NCBI GenBank assembly: GCA_021732005.1
Contig: JAKFVT010000030.1
Coordinates: 1-54,336 of the forward strand
Direction: 5' to 3'
Length of the DNA stretch: 54,336 nucleotides
Source of the DNA: Mycobacterium sp.
Lineage (GTDB): Bacteria > Actinomycetota > Actinomycetes > Mycobacteriales > Mycobacteriaceae
Shown piece by piece: positions 35,486 through 47,605 of this stretch. Below the pieces are notes generated by a model. The model did not search any database. It was given only the letters and a program-made list of their open reading frames with translations, and was not told where the DNA came from. Every line of letters starts with the position of its first letter. Positions within the stretch are counted from its first letter, which is position 1. The position numbers and the translations under genes were made by a program.

Positions 35486-35486
35486 A

Positions 35487-36644
35487 TCAGCGCAGCAGCG
35501 CCCGGGACATCACAACCCGCTGAATCTGGTTGGTGCCCTCGTAGATCTGGGTGATCTTGGCGTCGCGCATCATCCGCTCCACCGGGAAGTCGACGGTGTA
35601 ACCGGCACCGCCGAAAAGCTGCACGGCATCAGTGGTCACCTCCATGGCGACATCGGAGGCGAAGCACTTCGACGCCGCCGAGATGAATCCCAGGTTGGGC
35701 TCGCCCCGCTCGGCGCGAGCCGCCGCGGAGTACACCATCAGCCGCGCCGCTTCGACCTTCATCGCCATATCGGCCAGCATGAACTGCACACCCTGGAAAT
35801 CGGAGATCGAGGACCCGAACTGCTTGCGGTCCTTGGTGTATGCGATCGCGGCATCCAAGGCGCCCTGCGCGATACCGACAGCCTGTGCACCGATCGTCGG
35901 CCGGGTGTGATCGAGGGTGGCCAGCGCCGTCTTGAAACCGGTGCCCGGTTCGCCGATCATCCGGTCGCCCGGGATACGGCAGTTCTCGAAGTACAGCTCC
36001 GTGGTCGGCGAACCCTTGATGCCGAGCTTGCGCTCTTTGGGACCGATGCTGAATCCCTCATCGTCGATGTGGACCATGAACGACGAGATACCGTTGGCAC
36101 CCTTGTCCGGATCCGTCACCGCCATCACGGTGTACCAGGACGACTTGCCGCCGTTGGTGATCCAGGCCTTGGCGCCGTTGAGGATCCAGTCGTCGCCGTC
36201 GGCCTTGGCGCGGGTCTTCATGGCCGCCGCATCGCTGCCGGCCTCGCGCTCGCTGAGCCCGTAGGAGGCCATCTCGCCCTCGGCGATCGACGGCAGCACC
36301 TTTTGCTTCAGCTCCTCCGACCCGCGCAGGATCAGCCCCATCGTGCCGAGCTTGTTCACCGCCGGGATCAGCGACGCCGAGGCGTCGACCCGGGCGACCT
36401 CCTCGATGACGATGCACGCCGCCACCGAGTCCGCACCCTGACCGCCGTACTCCTCGGGAACATGCACGGCGTTGAAGCCTGAGGTGTTCAGCGCGTCCAG
36501 GGCTTCGTCCGGGAAGCGCGAGTTCTCGTCGACGTCCGCCGCATGGGGGGCGATTTCTTTCTCCGCCAACGCGCGGATCGCGGCCCGCAGCTCCTCATGC
36601 TCCTCGGGCAGCTTGAACACATCGAAATCCGGGTTTCCAGCCAT
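35487..36644 (-). CDS. fadE25: acyl-CoA dehydrogenase FadE25
   Basis: 385 residues, full-length acyl-CoA dehydrogenase. Signature regions: Y-G-L-S-E-R-E-A-G-S-D-A-A and the catalytic Glu in I-Y-E-G-T-N-Q-I-Q-R near the C-terminus. FAD-dependent oxidation of acyl-CoA to enoyl-CoA. ATG 36644 lies 5 nt after AAGGAGG; a GTG three bases earlier is possible. Upstream lies purE in the same direction. Confidence 0.93.
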   Translation of the reverse strand: MAGNPDFDVFKLPEEHEELRAAIRALAEKEIAPHAADVDENSRFPDEALDALNTSGFNAVHVPEEYGGQGADSVAACIVIEEVARVDASASLIPAVNKLGTMGLILRGSEELKQKVLPSIAEGEMASYGLSEREAGSDAAAMKTRAKADGDDWILNGAKAWITNGGKSSWYTVMAVTDPDKGANGISSFMVHIDDEGFSIGPKERKLGIKGSPTTELYFENCRIPGDRMIGEPGTGFKTALATLDHTRPTIGAQAVGIAQGALDAAIAYTKDRKQFGSSISDFQGVQFMLADMAMKVEAARLMVYSAAARAERGEPNLGFISAASKCFASDVAMEVTTDAVQLFGGAGYTVDFPVERMMRDAKITQIYEGTNQIQRVVMSRALLR

Positions 36645-36686
36645 CACAGCCTCCTTGCTACTCGCCGGTAACTTTAACTCGGCCGG

Positions 36687-37196
36687 TCACTCACCGAGTA
36701 ATCGCTCCCGAAGCGCCCGATCTTTTGCCAGGACCTGGGCTTCCAGGTCGTCCTGGAACGCCTCCATACGCTTGCGCAGTACCACGTCCGAGGATGCCAG
36801 GATGCGCACCGCCAGCAGCCCGGCGTTGCGGGCGCCCCCGATCGACACGGTTGCCACCGGGACGCCCGCCGGCATCTGCACGATCGACAACAGCGAGTCC
36901 ATCCCGTCCAGCCTGGCCAGCGGCACCGGCACCCCGATCACCGGCAGCGGCGTCGCGGAGGCCACCATCCCCGGCAGATGCGCAGCCCCGCCGGCGCCGG
37001 CGATGATCACCTGGATGTCGCGCCCCGCCGCGCTGCGCGCATAGTCCAGCATCCGGCCCGGTGTGCGGTGCGCCGACACCACGCCTACCTCGAACGGCAC
37101 CTCGAACTCGGCCAGTGCCTCGGCGGCCGCTTCCATGACGGGCCAGTCGCTGTCGGAGCCCATGATCACGCCAACCCGCGGCCCCTGCTCAGGCAT
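36687..37196 (-). CDS. purE: N5-carboxyaminoimidazole ribonucleotide mutase
   Basis: 169 residues, class I PurE. Motifs: [19 protein letters not shown] with the catalytic His, and [12 protein letters not shown]. It moves the carboxylate of N5-CAIR to C4 to give CAIR. Its ATG overlaps the purK end by 8 nt. Confidence 0.95.
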   Translation of the reverse strand: MPEQGPRVGVIMGSDSDWPVMEAAAEALAEFEVPFEVGVVSAHRTPGRMLDYARSAAGRDIQVIIAGAGGAAHLPGMVASATPLPVIGVPVPLARLDGMDSLLSIVQMPAGVPVATVSIGGARNAGLLAVRILASSDVVLRKRMEAFQDDLEAQVLAKDRALRERLLGE

Positions 37197-38397
37197 GCCC
37201 GTCCCATCCGTCGGTCCATTCTGCGTGCGACAACCAGTGTGCCGCCCGCTCGGCCCTTTCACGTATCTGATCCACGTCACAGCCCACTGTTCCGACGATG
37301 TTGACGTGACCGACTTTGCGGCCCGGCCGCTCGGCCTTGCCGTACAGGTGGACCTTCGCGTCCGGGATGCGGCCGAACAGGTGGTGCAGCCGCTCGTCGA
37401 CGCTCATCGCCGGAGCTTGCGGCGCGCCCAACACGTTGGCCATCACCGTCACCGGCGCGATCGGCCGGGTGTCGCCCAGCGGATAGTCCAGGACCGCCCG
37501 GACGTGCTGTTCGAACTGGCTGGTCACCGCCCCGTCCATGGTCCAGTGCCCGGAGTTGTGCGGCCGCATCGCCAGCTCGTTGACCAGCAGGCTGCCGTCG
37601 GTGGTCTCGAACAGTTCGACGGCCAGCACTCCGACCACGCCCAGCGCGCCCGCCAACCGCAGAGCCAGCTGCTCGGCGTCGGCTGCCAGCTCTTCGGACA
37701 GACCCGGCGCGGGTGCGAGGACCGTGACGCAGATGCCGTCGCGCTGCACGGTTTCCACGATCGGCCACGCCGCGCCCTGGCCGAACGGGGAGCGCGCCAC
37801 CAGAGCCGCGAGTTCGCGGCGCATCGACACCCGCTCCTCGAGCAACACCGCGACGCCGTCGGCCAGGTATCCGGCGACTGCCTCCCGGGCGTGGGCAAGA
37901 TCACGAGCCAGGACCACGCCGCGGCCGTCGTAACCCCCGCGCACTGTCTTGATCACCACCGGCCCGCCGACGGCGGCGGCGAACGCGTCTACGTCGTCGA
38001 CACCTGAGACGGCGGCGAACCGCGGGATCGGCGCGCCGAGATCCGCCAGCTTGCGCCGCATCACCAGCTTGTCCTGGGCGTGCACCAGGGCTTCGGGCGG
38101 CGGCGCCACGGTGACGCCGTCGGCGACCAGCGCGTCCAGCAGCTCAGTGGGTACGTGCTCGTGGTCGAACGTCAGCGCCGACGCGCCTGCGGCCGCACGA
38201 CGCAGCGCATCGAGGTCGGTGTGAGCGCCGATGACGACGTCGGGGGTCACCTGAGCGGCCGGGTCGTCGGGGCTGACGGCGAGGACCCGCAGGCTCTGCC
38301 CGAGGGCGATCGCCGCCTGGTGGGTCATCCTGGCCAGCTGTCCGCCGCCGACCATGGCGACGATAGGAGATCTGGGGCGCTTCGACACGGCCATCAT
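37189..38397 (-). CDS. purK: N5-carboxyaminoimidazole ribonucleotide synthase
   Basis: 402 residues, ATP-grasp enzyme. N-terminus [16 protein letters not shown]-grasp loop with [38 protein letters not shown] is the PurK hallmark. It makes N5-CAIR from AIR, bicarbonate and ATP, the substrate of PurE. Two ATGs (38397, 38394) are possible. Divergent from the GtrA gene. Confidence 0.95.
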   Translation of the reverse strand: MMAVSKRPRSPIVAMVGGGQLARMTHQAAIALGQSLRVLAVSPDDPAAQVTPDVVIGAHTDLDALRRAAAGASALTFDHEHVPTELLDALVADGVTVAPPPEALVHAQDKLVMRRKLADLGAPIPRFAAVSGVDDVDAFAAAVGGPVVIKTVRGGYDGRGVVLARDLAHAREAVAGYLADGVAVLLEERVSMRRELAALVARSPFGQGAAWPIVETVQRDGICVTVLAPAPGLSEELAADAEQLALRLAGALGVVGVLAVELFETTDGSLLVNELAMRPHNSGHWTMDGAVTSQFEQHVRAVLDYPLGDTRPIAPVTVMANVLGAPQAPAMSVDERLHHLFGRIPDAKVHLYGKAERPGRKVGHVNIVGTVGCDVDQIRERAERAAHWLSHAEWTDGWDGHA

Positions 38398-38440
38398 GGT
38401 GTCAGACCTGCGCGAGTACGCACACCTGCGGTGACTTCCG

Positions 38441-38446
38441 TAGACT
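38441..38446 (+). promoter_or_regulatory. -10 box for GtrA-family gene
   Basis: TAGACT ends 8 nt before GTG 38455, again a leaderless arrangement, in the 57-bp divergent gap with purK. Confidence 0.45.
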
Positions 38447-39059
38447 TGCTCCTTGTGTCTTTTGCTGATGCCACCATCGCTCGGCTGCCCCGACCGATCC
38501 GGCCCTTCGCCGAGCGGCATCACGAGCTCATCAAGTTCGCGATCGTCGGCGCGACGACGTTCATCATCGACTCCGCGATCTTCTACACGCTGAAGCTGAC
38601 GATCCTCGAGCCCAAGCCGGTCACCGCCAAGGTGATCGCAGGCATCGTCGCGGTGATCGCCTCCTACGTGCTGAACCGCGAGTGGAGCTTCCGTAACCGC
38701 GGCGGCCGCGAACGTCACCACGAGGCGTTGCTCTTCTTCGGGGTAAGCGGTGTCGGCGTCCTGCTGAGCATGGCCCCGTTGTGGTTCTCCAGTTACGTCC
38801 TGGAGCTGCGGGTGCCGCACGTCTCACTGACCAACGAGAACATCGCGGACTTCATCTCCGCCTATGTGCTGGGCAACCTGCTGCAGATGGCGTTCCGTTT
38901 CTGGGCGTTCCGACGCTGGGTCTTCCCCGACGAGTTCGGCCCCAGCCACGACAAGGGACTGGAATCCACCCTCACCGGAGGCGGCTTCGCCGAGGCGATG
39001 GAGGACGAGTACGAGGCGGGCGCCACCGTGACGCCGCTGCGACGCCGGCGCGCGTCGCG

Positions 39060-41295
<2,236 letters not shown>

Positions 41296-41355
41296 GTCGA
41301 GAGAGCGCAGCGAACGAGCGAACGATCGGACTCCAGTGACAAGGGGCTGCCGCCG

Positions 41356-41634
41356 ATGAGCAAGCACGAGGACATCACCGAACTCAGTGACCCGCGGGAC
41401 ATCACGCTCGACAACCCGGAGCCGCTGACCCCCGAGATCCGCATCGAGAAGGGCAACCCGAGCGACGAGGACATCGCCGCTCTGGTGACCGTGCTGGCCG
41501 CGGCCAGCGGCGGCAATGCCGGCCCGGGTCCGCAGGAACTCAACCTGTGGGGCCATCCGGTCGACAAGCTGCGCTACCCGATCCACAGCTGGAATCAGGT
41601 GACCTTGCTGGAGCGGACCCACATGCGCCGATGA
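41356..41634 (+). CDS. accE5: acyl-CoA carboxylase epsilon subunit AccE5
   Basis: 92 residues. An acidic extended N-terminus precedes the conserved epsilon helix [17 protein letters not shown], then L-W-G-H-P and W-N-Q-V-T-L. AccE5 binds AccD5 and stimulates the carboxylase. AAGGGG precedes the ATG. It lies 60 bp after accD5, separated by a GAGCGCAGCGAACGAG-type motif often seen in mycobacterial gaps. Confidence 0.92.
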   Translation: MSKHEDITELSDPRDITLDNPEPLTPEIRIEKGNPSDEDIAALVTVLAAASGGNAGPGPQELNLWGHPVDKLRYPIHSWNQVTLLERTHMRR

Positions 41635-41641
41635 GCGCAGC

Positions 41642-42283
41642 GTGACTCGAGTAGTTCTGGGCTCGGCCTCATCAGGCCGACTGCGGGTATTGCGTAACGC
41701 AGGCATCGACCCGCTGGTCGTCGTCTCCGGCGTCGACGAGGACGCGATCGTGGCTAACCTGGGCGCCGACGCCGAGCCCGGTGACGTGGTCACCGCGCTG
41801 GCTCAGGCCAAAGCCGCTGCCGTACAGAAGGTGCTGGAGTCCGATGTCGCATCGGATTGCGTTGTCATCGGCTGTGATTCGATGCTCTACCTCGACGGCG
41901 AACTCCGCGGCAAGCCAGGAACACCCGAACAGACTGCGTTGCAATGGGATTCGATGGCCGGCCGGGTCGGCCTGCTCTATACCGGGCACTGCGTGATCCG
42001 GGTGCTGCACGGCGCGGCGGCCCACACCGCGACGCAGGCGGAGGTGACCCGGGTCCGGTTCGCCACCCCCACGGGGGCCGACTTGGCGGCCTACGTGGCC
42101 AGTGGTGAACCGCTACAGGTTGCTGGGGCGTTCACCCTCGACGGCCTCGGCGGCTGGTTCGTCGACGGTATCGACGGTGATCCGTCCAACGTGGTCGGCC
42201 TGGGCCTGTCGGTGACGCGCCGGCTGCTGGGCGACGTCGGGCTGCCGATCGGCGATCTGTGGGCGGCTAATCCGGTCCGCTGA
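41642..42283 (+). CDS. maf: Maf-family nucleotide pyrophosphatase
   Basis: 213 residues. N-terminal [13 protein letters not shown] is the Maf signature; I-G-C-D-S-M-L-Y is the D-S-M/V catalytic motif. Such enzymes hydrolyse modified or canonical dTTP/UTP-type nucleotides. GTG start 8 nt after accE5, so it belongs to the accD5 operon. Same order as M. tuberculosis (Rv3282). Confidence 0.9.
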   Translation: MTRVVLGSASSGRLRVLRNAGIDPLVVVSGVDEDAIVANLGADAEPGDVVTALAQAKAAAVQKVLESDVASDCVVIGCDSMLYLDGELRGKPGTPEQTALQWDSMAGRVGLLYTGHCVIRVLHGAAAHTATQAEVTRVRFATPTGADLAAYVASGEPLQVAGAFTLDGLGGWFVDGIDGDPSNVVGLGLSVTRRLLGDVGLPIGDLWAANPVR

Positions 42284-42290
42284 TCAGCGG

Positions 42291-42296
42291 TAGGCT
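42291..42296 (+). promoter_or_regulatory. -10 box for sseA
   Basis: TAGGCT ends 7 nt before GTG 42304, the leaderless spacing; it would give sseA its own promoter inside the accD5 cluster. Confidence 0.4.
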
Positions 42297-42303
42297 CGTC
42301 GTC

Positions 42304-43200
42304 GTGCCGCTTCCCGCAGATCCCAGCCCCACCCTGAAGGACTACGCCCACCCAGAGCGCCTGGTCACCGCCGACTGGCTGTCGGCGCACCTCGGCACCC
42401 CCGGGCTGGCCATCGTGGAGTCCGACGAAGACGTGTTGCTCTACGACATCGGCCATATCCCGGGCGCGGTCAAGATCGACTGGCACACCGATCTCAACGA
42501 TCCGCAGGTGCGCGACTACGTCAGCGGCGCGCAATTCGCCGAGCTGATGAACCGCAAGGGCATCTCTCGCGACGACACCGTCGTCATCTACGGCGACAAG
42601 AGCAACTGGTGGGCCGCATACGCGCTGTGGGTCTTCACTCTCTTCGGCCACCAGGACGTCCGGCTGCTCAACGGCGGCCGGGATCTGTGGATCTCCGACG
42701 GCCGCGACACCACCCTCGACGTCCCGGCCAAGGCCGGTTCCGGCTACCCGGTGGTCGAGCGCAACGATGCCGCGATCCGCGCGTACAAGGACGATGTGCT
42801 TGCGTCACTGGGCCATTCGACACTGATCGACGTGCGCTCGCCTCAGGAGTACACCGGCGAACGCACCCACATGCCCGATTATCCCGAAGAGGGTGCGCTG
42901 CGCGGCGGCCACATCCCCACCGCCGTGTCGGTGCCGTGGGCCAAGGCCGCCGAGGACAGCGGCCGCTTCCGCAACCGTGCTGAACTCGAGGACGTGTATT
43001 CGTTCGTCAAGCCCGGCGACGACATCATCGCCTACTGCCGCATCGGCGAGCGGTCCAGCCATACCTGGTTCGTGCTCACGTACCTGTTGGGCATCCCCGG
43101 CGTTCGCAATTACGACGGGTCGTGGACCGAGTGGGGCAACACCGTACGGGTGCCGATCGTGGCCGGTGCTGAACCAGGATCAGCGCCCGGGGCATCGTGA
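42304..43200 (+). CDS. sseA: thiosulfate sulfurtransferase SseA
   Basis: 298 residues, two rhodanese domains. The N-terminal domain is inactive; the C-terminal domain carries the persulfide Cys245 in [17 protein letters not shown] starts domain 2. It transfers sulfane sulfur to acceptors such as cyanide or a sulfur carrier. Its stop overlaps the SufE-like start (GTGA), suggesting that SseA-bound persulfide is passed to the SufE-like partner. Confidence 0.93.
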   Translation: MPLPADPSPTLKDYAHPERLVTADWLSAHLGTPGLAIVESDEDVLLYDIGHIPGAVKIDWHTDLNDPQVRDYVSGAQFAELMNRKGISRDDTVVIYGDKSNWWAAYALWVFTLFGHQDVRLLNGGRDLWISDGRDTTLDVPAKAGSGYPVVERNDAAIRAYKDDVLASLGHSTLIDVRSPQEYTGERTHMPDYPEEGALRGGHIPTAVSVPWAKAAEDSGRFRNRAELEDVYSFVKPGDDIIAYCRIGERSSHTWFVLTYLLGIPGVRNYDGSWTEWGNTVRVPIVAGAEPGSAPGAS

Positions 43201-43616
43201 GCATGCCCGCTGCGCTCGCCGAGGTCGTGTCCGACTTCGCCGACGTTCAGGGCCAGGACAAGCTCAAGCTGCTGCTGGAGTTCGCCGATGACCTTCCTGA
43301 TCTGCCTGCCGGCCTCGAGGAGGCGGCCATGGAACCGGTGCCGGAGTGCCAGTCGCCGCTGTTCCTGCATGTCGACGCCTCCGACGCCGAGCATGTCCGC
43401 CTGTTCTTCAGCGCCCCCGCCGAGGCGCCGACCACCCGCGGCTTCGCGTCGATCCTGGCGGCCGGCCTCGACGGCCAGCCGAAGGACGACATCCTGGCCG
43501 TCCCCGACGATTTCTACTCCGAGCTGGGGTTGGCCGCGTTGATCAGTCCGCTTCGGCTGCGCGGAATGTCGGCGATGCTGGCCAGGATCAAACGCCGTCT
43601 GCGCGCGACGACGTAG
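43197..43616 (+). CDS. SufE-like sulfur acceptor
   Basis: 139 residues. F-A-D-D-L-P-D-L-P and the acceptor Cys51 in P-E-C-Q-S-P match the SufE/CsdE family; the C-terminal [11 protein letters not shown] completes the family signature. It should accept persulfide from a desulfurase or from SseA, with which it is translationally coupled. GTG start at 43197 followed by ATG at 43203. Confidence 0.9.
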   Translation: MSMPAALAEVVSDFADVQGQDKLKLLLEFADDLPDLPAGLEEAAMEPVPECQSPLFLHVDASDAEHVRLFFSAPAEAPTTRGFASILAAGLDGQPKDDILAVPDDFYSELGLAALISPLRLRGMSAMLARIKRRLRATT

Positions 43617-44124
43617 CGCAGCGCCGCCATTGCTTTTGCCGGACCAACGCCAGTGGCGCGATGCCGGTCTCTACGTCCACTGCGTCACAACGATCTTCGG
43701 CCTGGCGAACGGCCGACGCTGTCCCGAGAGCGGGGCTGCCGCTGAGTGACGCGGCCCGGCTGGTCGTCGACTGTCGCCGGTATCTGCCGTCCGATGGCCG
43801 TTGGGCTACTCCGACGTTGGCCGGCTGTCCCGTTCGCGACGCTGCCCTGGCTGCCCGGCCGATCGACGGACATCTCAGTCATCAGCGGCAAGATCTGCTA
43901 CGAGCGCAGCATCACGGTCTCGTACACGACAACGTGCAGACCGTCGTTTACTGCGCAAAGCGGCCGAGGCGATCGACACAGATCCGATCGGATTGCAGGC
44001 CGGATGCTGAACTTACTCATTGGTAGGGGTACCAGCTGATTCGTGTCTAAGCAGCGACGCTTACACTGCCGTGCGAACCTATTTTTAAAGAACGTTCTTA
44101 GAGTCACGCTAAGCAGGAGGCGCG
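43617..44124. other. 508-bp gap before accA3
   Basis: No convincing gene in any frame: open stretches exist but lack ribosome sites and family resemblance. It may hold remnants of a lost gene. The last 70 bp carry the accA3 control signals: a possible -10 TACACT at 44072-44077, the palindrome listed separately, and the ribosome site AGGAGG. Confidence 0.4.
44088..44099. promoter_or_regulatory. 12-bp perfect palindrome upstream of accA3
   Basis: AAGAACGTTCTT is a perfect palindrome 26 bp before the accA3 start and just after a possible -10 box, so it would lie at or after the transcription start. It looks like an operator for a dimeric repressor; the regulator is unknown. Confidence 0.4.
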
Positions 44125-45912
44125 GTGCCCAGTCAGACCATCTCCAAAGTCCTCGTCGCCAACCGTGGTGAAATCGCGGTCCGGGTGATCCGGGCGGCCC
44201 GGGATGCAGGACTGGCCAGCGTGGCGGTCTACGCCGAGCCCGACGCCGACGCACCGCACGTGCGGCTGGCCGACGAGGCGTTCGCGCTGGGCGGTCAGAC
44301 GTCCGCAGAGTCCTATCTGGACTTCGCCAAGATCCTCGACGCCGCGGCCAAGTCCGGCGCCAACGCGATCCACCCCGGGTACGGCTTCTTGAGCGAGAAC
44401 GCCGACTTCGCCCAGGCCGTGCTCGACGCCGGTCTGATCTGGATCGGCCCGAGCCCGCAGTCGATCCGCGATCTCGGCGACAAGGTCACCGCCCGTCATA
44501 TCGCGGCCCGCGCTCAGGCGCCGCTGGTGCCCGGCACCCCCGACCCGGTCAAGGACGCCGACGAGGTGGTGGCCTTCGCCAAGGAGTACGGCGTGCCGGT
44601 GGCGATCAAGGCGGCATTCGGTGGCGGCGGCCGCGGCATGAAGGTCGCCCGCACCATCGAGGAGATCCCCGAGCTGTTCGAGTCGGCCACCCGCGAGGCG
44701 ATCGCGGCGTTCGGCCGCGGCGAGTGCTTCGTCGAGCGCTACCTGGACAAGCCGCGCCACGTCGAGGCTCAGGTCATCGCCGACACCCACGGCAACGTCA
44801 TCGTCGCCGGTACCCGTGACTGCTCGCTGCAGCGCCGCTTCCAGAAGCTCGTGGAGGAAGCCCCCGCACCCTTCTTGACCGACGCGCAGCGCAAGGAGAT
44901 CCACGAGTCGGCCAAGCGCATCTGCAAGGAGGCCGGCTACTACGGTGCCGGAACCGTCGAGTACCTGGTCGGCCAGGACGGACTGATCTCCTTCCTCGAG
45001 GTCAACACCCGCCTGCAGGTCGAACACCCGGTCACCGAGGAGACCGCAGGCATCGACCTGGTGCTGCAGCAGTTCAAGATCGCCAACGGCGAGAAGCTCG
45101 ACCTCACCGAGGACCCGACTCCGCGCGGCCACGCGATCGAGTTCCGGATCAACGGCGAGGACGCCGGCCGCGGCTTCCTGCCCGCACCCGGACCCGTCAC
45201 CCGCTACGACATCCCCACCGGCCCCGGCGTGCGCCTGGACTCGGGCGTCGAGGCCGGTTCGGTGATCGGCGGTCAGTTCGACTCGATGCTGTCCAAGCTG
45301 ATCGTGTACGGCGCCACCCGCGAGGAGGCGCTGGCGCGTTCCCGTCGTGCGCTGGACGAATTCCACGTCGAAGGTCTGGCCACGGTCATCCCGTTCCACC
45401 GTGCGGTCGTCAGCGATCCGGCCTTCATCGGTGACGGCAACGGTTTCACCGTCCACACCCGTTGGATCGAGACCGAGTGGGACAACACCGTCGAGCCCTT
45501 CACCGGCGGCGGCCAGGTCGACGAAGAAGAAGCTCAGCAGCGCCAGAAGGTGGTCATCGAGGTCGGCGGCCGTCGGGTCGAGGTCTCGCTGCCCGGTGAC
45601 CTGGCGTTGGGCAATGGCGGCGGCCACGCCGAATCCGGCGCCATCCGCAAGAAGCCGAAGGCTCGCAAGCGTGGCTCCCAGGCCGGCGCCGCCGCCTCGG
45701 GTGACGCGGTGACCGCGCCGATGCAGGGCACCGTGGTCAAGGTCGCCGTCGAAGAAGGCCAGACTGTGGCCACCGGCGATCTGGTCGTGGTGCTCGAGGC
45801 CATGAAGATGGAGAACCCGGTGACCGCGCACAAGGACGGTGTCATCACCGGTCTGGCCGTCGAGCCAGGTGCAGCCATCACCCAGGGCACCGTGCTGGCG
45901 GAGATCAAGTAA
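44125..45912 (+). CDS. accA3: acyl-CoA carboxylase alpha subunit AccA3 (biotin carboxylase + BCCP)
   Basis: 595 residues. Biotin carboxylase domain (about 6-455) with A-N-R-G-E-I-A-V-R, the ATP-grasp loop G-G-G-G-R-G-M, and [10 protein letters not shown]. Biotin carrier domain at the C-terminus with the biotinylated Lys561 in E-A-M-K-M-E-N-P. It serves AccD4, AccD5 and AccD6 in mycobacteria. GTG start with AGGAGG nearby. BirA and AccD5/AccE5 partners are in this same window. Confidence 0.96.
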   Translation: MPSQTISKVLVANRGEIAVRVIRAARDAGLASVAVYAEPDADAPHVRLADEAFALGGQTSAESYLDFAKILDAAAKSGANAIHPGYGFLSENADFAQAVLDAGLIWIGPSPQSIRDLGDKVTARHIAARAQAPLVPGTPDPVKDADEVVAFAKEYGVPVAIKAAFGGGGRGMKVARTIEEIPELFESATREAIAAFGRGECFVERYLDKPRHVEAQVIADTHGNVIVAGTRDCSLQRRFQKLVEEAPAPFLTDAQRKEIHESAKRICKEAGYYGAGTVEYLVGQDGLISFLEVNTRLQVEHPVTEETAGIDLVLQQFKIANGEKLDLTEDPTPRGHAIEFRINGEDAGRGFLPAPGPVTRYDIPTGPGVRLDSGVEAGSVIGGQFDSMLSKLIVYGATREEALARSRRALDEFHVEGLATVIPFHRAVVSDPAFIGDGNGFTVHTRWIETEWDNTVEPFTGGGQVDEEEAQQRQKVVIEVGGRRVEVSLPGDLALGNGGGHAESGAIRKKPKARKRGSQAGAAASGDAVTAPMQGTVVKVAVEEGQTVATGDLVVVLEAMKMENPVTAHKDGVITGLAVEPGAAITQGTVLAEIK

Positions 45913-45916
45913 CCGA

Positions 45917-46657
45917 TCAGGTGCGCAGGCGCCGCCGCGCCTGATTCACCCCGTGCTGTCTGGCGGGACTTCCCCGCTGCGCTCGGGTTCGCGCGCGAGC
46001 GGCTCCGTCGAGCGCGACCGCTCCGATGGTGACCATGATCGCCGCTAGGAGTGCTCCGCCGATGACGTCGCTCACCCAGTGCGCATGGATGACAAGGCGG
46101 CTGACCGCGACGGCTGCGGTACCGGCGATTGCGAGGGCGGCCACCACGTTTCGCAATGTCCGGCCGCCGCGCACAGCGACGCCGACAGCGACGATGCCCA
46201 GCAGCGTGGCGGTGCCTGCGACATGCCCCGAGGGAAACGGGTGAGGCTCGTCGCCGAGCATCGGGCTCACTGCCATTTCCGCTTGGCTCACGGGGCGCTC
46301 AATGAGTGCTGCCATGACGTTCTTGGCCAACACGGCGGCGCCGGTGGTCGTGACCACCACGACGCCGGGTATCACTGATCGAAATCGAACGGACAACACC
46401 GCCCCACTGACAACGCCCGCGATAGCGATCGCCCTGGGATTGCCGATGTAGGCCACCGCCGCCCCGGCATGACGGATCCGGGGGAACCGCTGCGTCCAGT
46501 GATCGATCCAGGCGGTCATCGGCGCGTCCAAGCCGGTCACCCAACCATGGGCGTGCACGCTGATCGTCACTCCCAGGAGAACCAAGGCCAACCCCGAAAC
46601 AATCAACGTCGGAGCCCAACTTCGGCTGCGATTCACGGCGGCCGCTGCCAGTAGCAA
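45917..46657 (-). CDS. PAP2-family membrane phosphatase
   Basis: 246 residues from TTG 46657 (a GTG at 46636 is an alternative). About six hydrophobic helices. The three acid-phosphatase motifs are present: K-N-V-M-A-A-L-I-E-R-P, F-P-S-G-H-V-A-G, and S-R-L-V-I-H-A-H-W-V-S-D. Family members dephosphorylate lipid phosphates such as undecaprenyl/decaprenyl-PP or phosphatidic acid. The C-terminus is basic. Ends 4 bp from the accA3 stop, tail-to-tail. Confidence 0.8.
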   Translation of the reverse strand: MLLAAAAVNRSRSWAPTLIVSGLALVLLGVTISVHAHGWVTGLDAPMTAWIDHWTQRFPRIRHAGAAVAYIGNPRAIAIAGVVSGAVLSVRFRSVIPGVVVVTTTGAAVLAKNVMAALIERPVSQAEMAVSPMLGDEPHPFPSGHVAGTATLLGIVAVGVAVRGGRTLRNVVAALAIAGTAAVAVSRLVIHAHWVSDVIGGALLAAIMVTIGAVALDGAARARTRAQRGSPARQHGVNQARRRLRT

Positions 46658-46705
46658 CCCTGAACCTATGAGCGCGCTGGTGACAATGTCGATGCCGGCA
46701 TTGTG

Positions 46706-46922
46706 TCATGCCTTGACGTGGGTGCGCGTTGCTGTGCTCAAGAACTCCAGCACCGCATCGTCTTCGTAAGAGGGCGAGTTGAGAAGGTCGACCAGCACAT
46801 GGGCGTCGCGCGAGGCATCGGCGACGCCTGTCCGGTCAACGCCTCGACGTGAGTAGGTCGACGACTTGTCGGCCGACCTGTCCGCTGGCTCCGAAGACGG
46901 CAATCTTCACACGATCCAGCAT
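46706..46922 (-). pseudogene. decayed NmrA/SDR-like NAD(P)-binding gene
   Basis: The N-terminus V-K-I-A-V-F-G-A-S-G-Q-V-G-R-Q-V-V-D-L-L is a classic NAD(P)-binding start. It runs into a stop at 46836. The continuation is found in two other frames: V-E-A-L-T-G-Q, then V-A-D-A-S-R-D-A-H-V-L-V-D-L-L-N-S-P-S-Y-E-D-D-A-V-L, ending V-K-A-stop at 46706. This fits an internal deletion of about 15-20 codons, a 1-nt frameshift, and loss of the C-terminal two-thirds compared with the usual 250 residues. Confidence 0.7.
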
Positions 46923-47283
46923 GATGAATCGTGTGGAAGAAAACGAGCGGGTCCGGATCGGCACCGCCGAGCGAGAGGAAGCGCAGGCGCTGCTCAGCCG
47001 ACAGTTTTCCGAAGGCCGGCTCAACCCTGACGAGTTCTCCGAGCGCAGTACCGCGGTCGCAGCCGCGGTGACCCGCGCCGACCTAGCGCCGATTTTCTCC
47101 GACCTTCCGGCCAGACCCGGCGGGCACCGCACCCCGGACATCGCGCGCCCACGGGATTGGCGGGCGGTCGTCATGGCCCTCACCCCACTGGTCGCGCTGG
47201 CGTTCACCATTTTGGTGCCGCACGGCTGGCTCGCGTGGTTGGCGCTGCCTGTGCTCGGCCTGCTGCTCTACGGTCGCCGCTGA
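46921..47283 (+). CDS. DUF1707 domain membrane protein
   Basis: 120 residues. The N-terminal DUF1707 signature is R-V-R-I-G-T-A-E-R-E-E-A-Q-A-L-L and E-G-R-L-N-P-D-E-F-S-E-R. The C-terminal third has two membrane helices (about 76-94 and 99-115). Function unknown, probably membrane-anchored. Two ATGs (46921, 46924). It is divergent from the decayed gene with overlapping starts. Confidence 0.8.
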   Translation: MMNRVEENERVRIGTAEREEAQALLSRQFSEGRLNPDEFSERSTAVAAAVTRADLAPIFSDLPARPGGHRTPDIARPRDWRAVVMALTPLVALAFTILVPHGWLAWLALPVLGLLLYGRR

Positions 47284-47284
47284 C

Positions 47285-47605
47285 ATGGATCCCGTCGAAA
47301 TCAACGCGGGCGCTTGGTATTTGCGCGCGTTGCGTGCCGACGAGAGGATCGACGACCGTCCCGCGCTCGCCGACCTCGGCGAGACCGATCCGGAGTACGT
47401 GACCAGAAGTCTTGCCGGCTGGAAGCAGGACCGGGCTTACTCGTGGGCGGTCTGTGAGCCGACCACCGGTGAACTACTCGGCGTAGTGGTCCTCGACGTA
47501 CCCACCGGGATGATCCAGCTGCGGGCTCGTCGCGGTCATGCCGAAGCGACTCAGACCGCGGCCGATTCGGTGCGCCGTTTCGCCCGGTCGATCGGCACGA
47601 GTTAG
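47285..47605 (+). CDS. small GNAT-like protein (truncated acetyltransferase?)
   Basis: 106 residues. It begins W-Y-L-R-A-L-R-A-D-E-R-I-D-D-R-P-A-L and has Y-S-W-A-V-C-E-P-T-T-G-E-L-L-G-V-V-V-L-D, resembling the first half of RimJ/RimL-type GNAT acetyltransferases. The acetyl-CoA loop (R-x2-G-x-G/A) is not present in normal form (R-R-G-H-A-E-A), so catalytic activity is doubtful. It begins 1 nt after the DUF1707 stop and its own stop overlaps the MobA-like gene end by 4 nt. Confidence 0.55.
   Translation: MDPVEINAGAWYLRALRADERIDDRPALADLGETDPEYVTRSLAGWKQDRAYSWAVCEPTTGELLGVVVLDVPTGMIQLRARRGHAEATQTAADSVRRFARSIGTS

Noticed and set aside
41296..41355. GAGCGCAGCGAACGAG-type motif between accD5 and accE5 as a mobile repeat
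   Set aside because: Such short motifs are scattered in mycobacterial gaps; no terminal repeats or copies with clear boundaries here.
44027..44032. SigF -10 box GGGTAC upstream of accA3
   Set aside because: No GTTT-type -35 at 15-17 nt upstream.
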